A stretch of 64,000 bases of DNA from Scortum barcoo (Eukaryota > Chordata > Actinopteri > Centrarchiformes > Terapontidae), in contig CM041554.1 in assembly GCA_023238725.1 (NCBI GenBank), positions 22,678,050 through 22,742,049 on the forward strand, read 5' to 3'. Positions within the stretch are counted from its first letter, which is position 1. Each line of letters starts with the position of its first letter. This document shows positions 61,801 to 64,000 of the stretch, piece after piece. The translations under genes were made by a program, and so were the position numbers. The notes under the pieces are model-generated. The model was not told the DNA's origin and searched no databases. It worked only from the letters and a program-made list of their open reading frames with translations.

Positions 61801-63937
61801 ATCAAATGTTTGTGAAAATGAAGGACGGCAACAGAGAGACAGAAGGAGAGGGAGACAGATAAAGAGGTGTGGGGGTGAGGCTGCAAGATGGATAACTCTG
61901 ACAAACAGTGTGACCCCGAGATAAAAGCAGGGAGCAGAACTCAGTCAGGATATGTGCATTCATTTGCACAAAGAGTGGGCAGCATTAATGTTCACAAAAC
62001 AGGCTACAGACTGTTTGTGACTCCAGTGTGTGGAATTTTCCCAGTTGTAAGGTCATTTATTCACAGACTTTAAGAAACCAGTACACAGATTTTCAACACA
62101 TTTTGACACTAACACCCTGACATGACAGGAACCATCATGTTCAGAACATGTTTGTCTGTTCCTTGCTCGGATACGTGGTTTCTGGTGACGCTAGGGTAAG
62201 TCTTTCTTCTTCACAGACCTGCTCAGTATTTATGACAGCTTTAAGTACCCCACTCCCTGTAAATGCATATGTTTCAGTCGCAGCAGCAAAAAACTGCAAA
62301 CATACTGTAAGGTAAGGATTATGTAACTGCAAGATGAATATTTCCAGTCTGTTACCTACCATTAGAGGCCGTTAACCTAAATAAAGCCATGTGTTTGAAT
62401 GGATTCATTTTCATCTAAGACATGTTGAAATCTAATTTTCCAAAATCTGCCTCCATATAAAGGATTCCAGTGCTGATGAGCTTTGATACGATGAATCTTT
62501 TGAACTCGCACGATGATTCTCTCCTCGTCTTAATCAGACTGCTTCAGGTTAAACACTCCGAGAAGCTGCTTTGATGTAGTCGACAACATGGTGTGAATAA
62601 TGAGGAGATGGACTTCTACTTACAGCAAAGCATTTCTGAGTCAACCTAAGCTGGTGCCATCTGTGTTTCTTCAGAGAAAACATTACATGCAACGAAACTG
62701 TGTGGAATGCAACTAAAACATCTAAACAAGACAGTGATCCTCTTAGTCTGAGTTAACATATGTTATCTCAACAACTTCCCTGTATTCTGATTTTACTAAT
62801 TATGAGAAAAATGTGTTAGAAATAATACACCTGCATTTTTTTGGTCACTTAGGAGCAGAACCACATTGACATATTATCATCTTACTTTCTTCAGTCTTTA
62901 TGGCTGACAGGGCTAACAAACAGCTGCCTACACAATATAACAAGCAATGACAGAGCGTGTTTCTGGTCATCTGATGAATTTGAGTCCAATATAAATTCTC
63001 ACTTTAACATTTGTTTTGGTCTCCACCACCGCCTGAGGAAAATATCTGGCTTTTTAGCTGTTTGATGTGCCACTATGTTAGCTAACTGTTAAATTTGTCC
63101 TTCATCTGCTTGGTGGTGGACATGGTGTGTATAGATTAAGATTAAGATTTGAGATTTTTCTCAAAGGGTGGTGGAGACCAAAACAAATGTTATAATATAG
63201 TGGCATAATAGTATAATGGGTTTATCAGATCTTTTTATTGAAAACAGGGCACAATTCTCTGTGGGACTCTGAGTGACTCCATTTTCATTTGACCGACGGT
63301 TAATGGACAAATATTGATTAGTGCAGCAAGTGTGATGAAGCTGAACACGTGTAGCAGGTGACAGAGCTCATGTTGCTCTGTTAGAGGCTATATTCCTGAA
63401 AAATAACCCTCTGTCGCACATAAAGCACATTTTTCAATAAGACGGCTCCATTATCTAGTTTGTGAGAACACTGAGGTGGAGTAATGGGAACACTGTGTGT
63501 TTGGTGGTTCTAACAAATGCATTATCATTTTGTAATGAACTATTCCTCAAATTGCACTGTCTTCTTACTATTTGCAATAGTCACACTGCTGGGTGCACTG
63601 CAGTGATACTATCACTAGTCTGGAAACAATACAGCATAATGATGAGACTCCCTGTCAGACAAGTTCCTGGCTTTGTGGGCCTTTAACGAGTCCAGGGGTT
63701 GGACACAGTGAATTTGTAACCCACCTTTCTCATAGTCGGGCACGCTGTCTTTGAGCAGGCAGCTGAGCTGGTGGCCATTGAGATGCAGGAAGCGCAGCTG
63801 GTCTCGCAGAGAGGTTTCGTCCAAGACACCTGGGATGACTCGGCCCACGCTGTTTTGAGATATGGGCAGGCCGAGTCCCAGGGCCAGGGTCGGAGTCAGG
63901 TCAACCTGCTCCACCACTCCAGGCTTCTCCATTCCCA
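28366..63937 (-). CDS. pigg: pigg, GPI ethanolamine phosphate transferase 2 (eight 3' exons)
   Basis: Catalytic subunit of the ER membrane enzyme that, with PIGF, adds ethanolamine phosphate to the second mannose of the GPI anchor precursor. Eight exons joined in the order 63725-63937, 57214-57431, 56558-56842, 48381-48787, 45653-45844, 36519-36828, 32491-32654 and 28366-28588 give about 669 residues. The vertebrate protein has about 980, so the 5' exons with most of the luminal alkaline-phosphatase-like catalytic domain lie beyond the right edge. Visible: the end of that domain (VDLTPTLALGLGLPISQNSVG, typical of the PIGN/PIGO/PIGG group), then a hydrophobic region with ten or more membrane segments, and conserved stretches such as VCTSAESSCYFC, FVEEEHQTWYFL, LLRSLNQTGVQWAH, EARFVYVFVLGILFTGTKD, MHYWFGQAFFYFQ and YHLFIWSVFSPKLLYE. 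All junctions are GT-AG and every phase agrees. The open frame is intact through the stop. Confidence 0.95.
28589..32490 (-). other. pigg: pigg last intron
   Basis: About 3.9 kb, AT-rich. It contains a (CA)n-rich stretch near 29205-29240 and one diverged copy of repeat family A at 31440-31655. No other gene seen. Confidence 0.6.
31440..31655 (+). repeat. dispersed repeat family A, diverged copy
   Basis: GCTAAATGAAAGGTCGGGAGCTCACCGACATCATAATGTCATCCTCTGAGGAC is followed by CACATCAAATCTCATGGC and TTTCTGGACCAAAGTGTTGGATG. The order matches 60970-61215 (caaatttcactgcaatcc ... CAGTCTGGATCAAAGTGGTGGAC) with many substitutions. Boundaries approximate. Confidence 0.45.
32491..32654 (-). CDS. pigg: pigg coding exon
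   Basis: Acceptor TGCCCCTGCAG, donor GTAAGT at 32490-32485. The correct frame reads GNSNNIATIDISVGFVGLES, then a span ending LLWACHLVCYLSSERD. A different minus frame here is open for about 100 codons but is a shadow. Ends in phase 2. Confidence 0.93.
32655..36518 (-). other. pigg: pigg intron
   Basis: About 3.9 kb of AT-rich DNA. A tandem tttaaaaag duplication lies near 36046-36063. No transposon, RNA gene or extra exon could be supported. Confidence 0.5.
36519..36828 (-). CDS. pigg: pigg coding exon
   Basis: Acceptor CTCTTTTAG, donor GTAAGC at 36518-36513. It encodes EARFVYVFVLGILFTGTKDL, GLWEIYSGLVLLVSLLFR, a further span and MHYWFGQAFFYFQ. This is the most conserved block seen. Ends in phase 0. 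Confidence 0.95.
38426..38702. mobile_element. MITE-like element with diverged terminal inverted repeats
   Basis: Left end TACACTCAGCTGCCAGTATT and TAGGTACA; right end TTATTACCTAATAAACTGAC then AATTGTATA, which is the inverse with several substitutions. Total 277 bases, with no coding capacity. Internal blocks (AAACTAATGCAATCTAATA, TTTAATACAATATAC) recur at 54790-55060. From memory this is a frequent fish element with ends CACTCAGTGGCCAGTTTATTAGGTAC. Confidence 0.65.
44850..45060 (+). repeat. dispersed repeat family A, 5' part
   Basis: CAGCAGCTCTGTGAGGCTTTACTTAGACACAGTGGTGCTTT, CACGCTCACATGACAATGGGAACATGCTGATGTTCACCAG and ACCATGTTTATCTTCTCAGTT align in order with 60690-60840. Only the 5' part of the family is present. 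Confidence 0.6.
45653..45844 (-). CDS. pigg: pigg coding exon
   Basis: Acceptor TGTCTTTCCAG, donor GTAAGT at 45652-45647. The split serine codon at the start and split lysine codon at the end fit the neighbours. It encodes two membrane spans, around HRTVLSLLAAFCLVFIYLLV and KIALALGLLGVYSYRAAVG. Confidence 0.93.
45845..48380 (-). other. pigg: pigg intron
   Basis: About 2.5 kb, AT-rich. A short GCTAGCAGCCCTGTG match near 47130 hints at a further sliver of family A. Nothing else recognised. Confidence 0.45.
48381..48787 (-). CDS. pigg: pigg coding exon (largest visible)
   Basis: Acceptor CTTTCATAG and donor GTTGGG at 48380-48375 (a weaker donor, GTTG). It encodes SELDVLLLAGTVGHTLSLAA and SSFVEEEHQTWYFLLNTLCL, then an acidic, poorly conserved cytosolic- or lumen-facing loop (RGSGDEEEQEH), then CCRLLRSLNQTGVQWAHLPD. 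Ends in phase 2. Confidence 0.93.
51225..51430 (+). pseudogene. short LINE-type reverse transcriptase 3' fossil
   Basis: A plus frame reads RINFKALLLVYHNLLG followed by GPNYISDT-like codons after a frame change. This resembles the RI-FKILLLTYKALN-LAP-YLSDLL segment near the end of many fish LINE polyproteins, recalled from memory. It has frame breaks and stops and is clearly dead. Confidence 0.4.
53470..53570 (+). repeat. end fragment of the TTAATTAGT-type repeat
   Basis: AATTAATTAGTTAATTAGTCAGTTGATTA and AAATAATCAC...AATCAATAAATCC resemble the AT-rich quasi-palindromic end of the element at 17020-17350. Simple composition makes the match weak. Confidence 0.3.
54790..55260 (+). mobile_element. 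longer copy of the MITE-like family seen at 38.4 kb
   Basis: AAACTCATGCAGTCCAATACAATAGTCCT...CATGAAGGTTCTAATTG, GCACTTTGTGGTGTTATTCAG, GTTGCATTACAC, CCATGATATAAATGGGCTGGACAA and GTATAATACAATACA. The first and last blocks recur in the 277-base copy at 38426-38702, which appears internally deleted relative to this one. Exact ends not visible. Confidence 0.5.
55787..55826. repeat. (AT)n microsatellite
   Basis: About 20 AT units followed by CTTTATATATATA. A simple tract inside a pigg intron. Confidence 0.9.
56558..56842 (-). CDS. pigg: pigg coding exon
   Basis: Acceptor GGCCCTTAAG, donor GTAAGT at 56557-56552, phase 0 at both ends (95 codons). Three hydrophobic segments surround the conserved VCTSAESSCYFCSLSWG motif. 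Choosing the acceptor at 56843 gives exact length agreement with the recalled human protein across the junction. Confidence 0.92.
56843..57213 (-). other. pigg: pigg short intron
   Basis: At 371 bases this is the shortest visible intron. Canonical ends. Nothing else in it. Confidence 0.7.
57214..57431 (-). CDS. pigg: pigg coding exon
   Basis: Acceptor TCCGATCCAG and donor GTGAGT at 57213-57208. It encodes DAGFEQYRVAEKAHGSWMKL, a soluble helical linker ending LSKQLGKYDMYSMIAGMMFV, where the first downstream membrane span starts. Phase 0 at the 3' end. Confidence 0.93.
60680..61265 (+). repeat. dispersed repeat family A, most complete copy
   Basis: Ordered landmarks: gctagcagccctgtggggtt, CATGTTAACATGCTCACA, GAGGCTGATGGGAATGTCATTAG, TTTGACCTGATGATGGCATTGGATGAAAA, CCAAATTTCACTGCAATCCAATC, TGTTGAGACATTTCACTCAAATGTCAACCTC, GCAATCCATCCAATAGTTGTTAAGATATTTCAGTCTGGA and CATAGAGCCATG. 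From memory this is an abundant, non-coding percomorph repeat. It has two internal versions of the AATCCATCCAA-TGTTGAGATATTTC unit, so the family itself contains a tandem duplication. Class unassigned. Confidence 0.7.
63006..63191. mobile_element. fold-back element with perfect 25-bp terminal inverted repeats
   Basis: 63006-63030 and 63167-63191 are exact reverse complements over 25 bases (outer end AACATTTGTTTTGG). The interior (CTGAGGAAAATATCTGG, CCACTATGTTAGCTAACTG) matches the interspersed repeat at 5760-5880. It is non-coding and 186 bases long, consistent with a MITE. No clear target duplication is visible. Confidence 0.7.
63192..63724 (-). other. pigg: intron tail next to the first visible pigg exon
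   Basis: Ordinary AT-rich intron sequence up to the donor side of exon 63725-63937. Nothing further recognised. Confidence 0.5.
63725..63937 (-). CDS. pigg: pigg coding exon (first visible)
   Basis: Acceptor ATGGCAG just upstream (63938-63944) and donor GTGGGT at 63724-63719, phases 1 in and 1 out. It encodes the end of the luminal phosphatase-like domain: GMEKPGVVEQVDLTPTLALG through LKDSVPDYEK. The last codon completes as D in the next exon. The methionines here are internal. Confidence 0.9.
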
Positions 63938-64000
63938 CTGCCATCACAGGGCAAAAACACACACACAAAACAGTGAGGATTTACTGCACCTGCAATGCAT

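Larger units (their letters stand above)
57432..63724 (-). other. pigg: pigg intron with family A and fold-back elements
   Basis: About 6.3 kb. It contains the most complete family A copy (60680-61265) and the 186-base fold-back at 63006-63191. The reading frames between 57800 and 62400 show no domain. Confidence 0.55.

Overview
The window is nuclear DNA from a ray-finned fish, most likely a spiny-rayed (percomorph) teleost. The evidence is spliced vertebrate genes with canonical GT-AG introns, long AT-rich introns and intergenic DNA, many CA/TG/TA microsatellites, a Tc1-like DNA transposon, and several interspersed repeats that I recognise from memory as typical of teleost genomes. There are no bacterial-style operons, CRISPR arrays or phage genes. 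Almost all open reading frames outside the three genes below are chance frames.

Layout: (1) 37-1334, plus strand: the last four coding exons of fnta, the alpha subunit shared by protein farnesyltransferase and geranylgeranyltransferase I. Its 5' part lies left of the window. (2) About 1.3-9.2 kb: fnta 3' UTR and repeat-bearing spacer. (3) 9.2-10.96 kb, plus strand: a GC-rich promoter and 5' leader, then a single-exon four-pass membrane protein of 263 residues, which I take to be tmem271, with a short 3' UTR. (4) About 11-28 kb: a gene-free interval with old LINE and MITE remnants, a broken Tc1/mariner element at 24.4-26.0 kb that runs into a compound (TG)n(TA)n(CA)n microsatellite, and a CpG-bearing block at 27.5-27.95 kb that may be a regulatory element. 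(5) 28.1-63.9 kb, minus strand: eight 3' coding exons of pigg, the GPI ethanolamine phosphate transferase 2 catalytic subunit, spread over 36 kb. Its 5' exons, with most of the luminal catalytic domain, lie right of the window. All exon phases agree, so no coding exon appears to be missing inside the window.

The three genes do not form a pathway. fnta acts in cytosolic protein prenylation, pigg in GPI-anchor assembly in the ER, and tmem271 is uncharacterised. tmem271 and pigg are tail to tail. As I recall, their human orthologues are neighbours on 4p16.3, whereas FNTA lies on 8p, so the fnta side may be a lineage-specific junction.

I found no convincing new biological system. The observations most worth checking are the upstream AUG arrangement in front of tmem271, the transposon end that grades into a compound microsatellite, a perfect 25-bp fold-back element at 63.0 kb, four copies of one repeat family across the window, and the candidate regulatory block near 27.7 kb.
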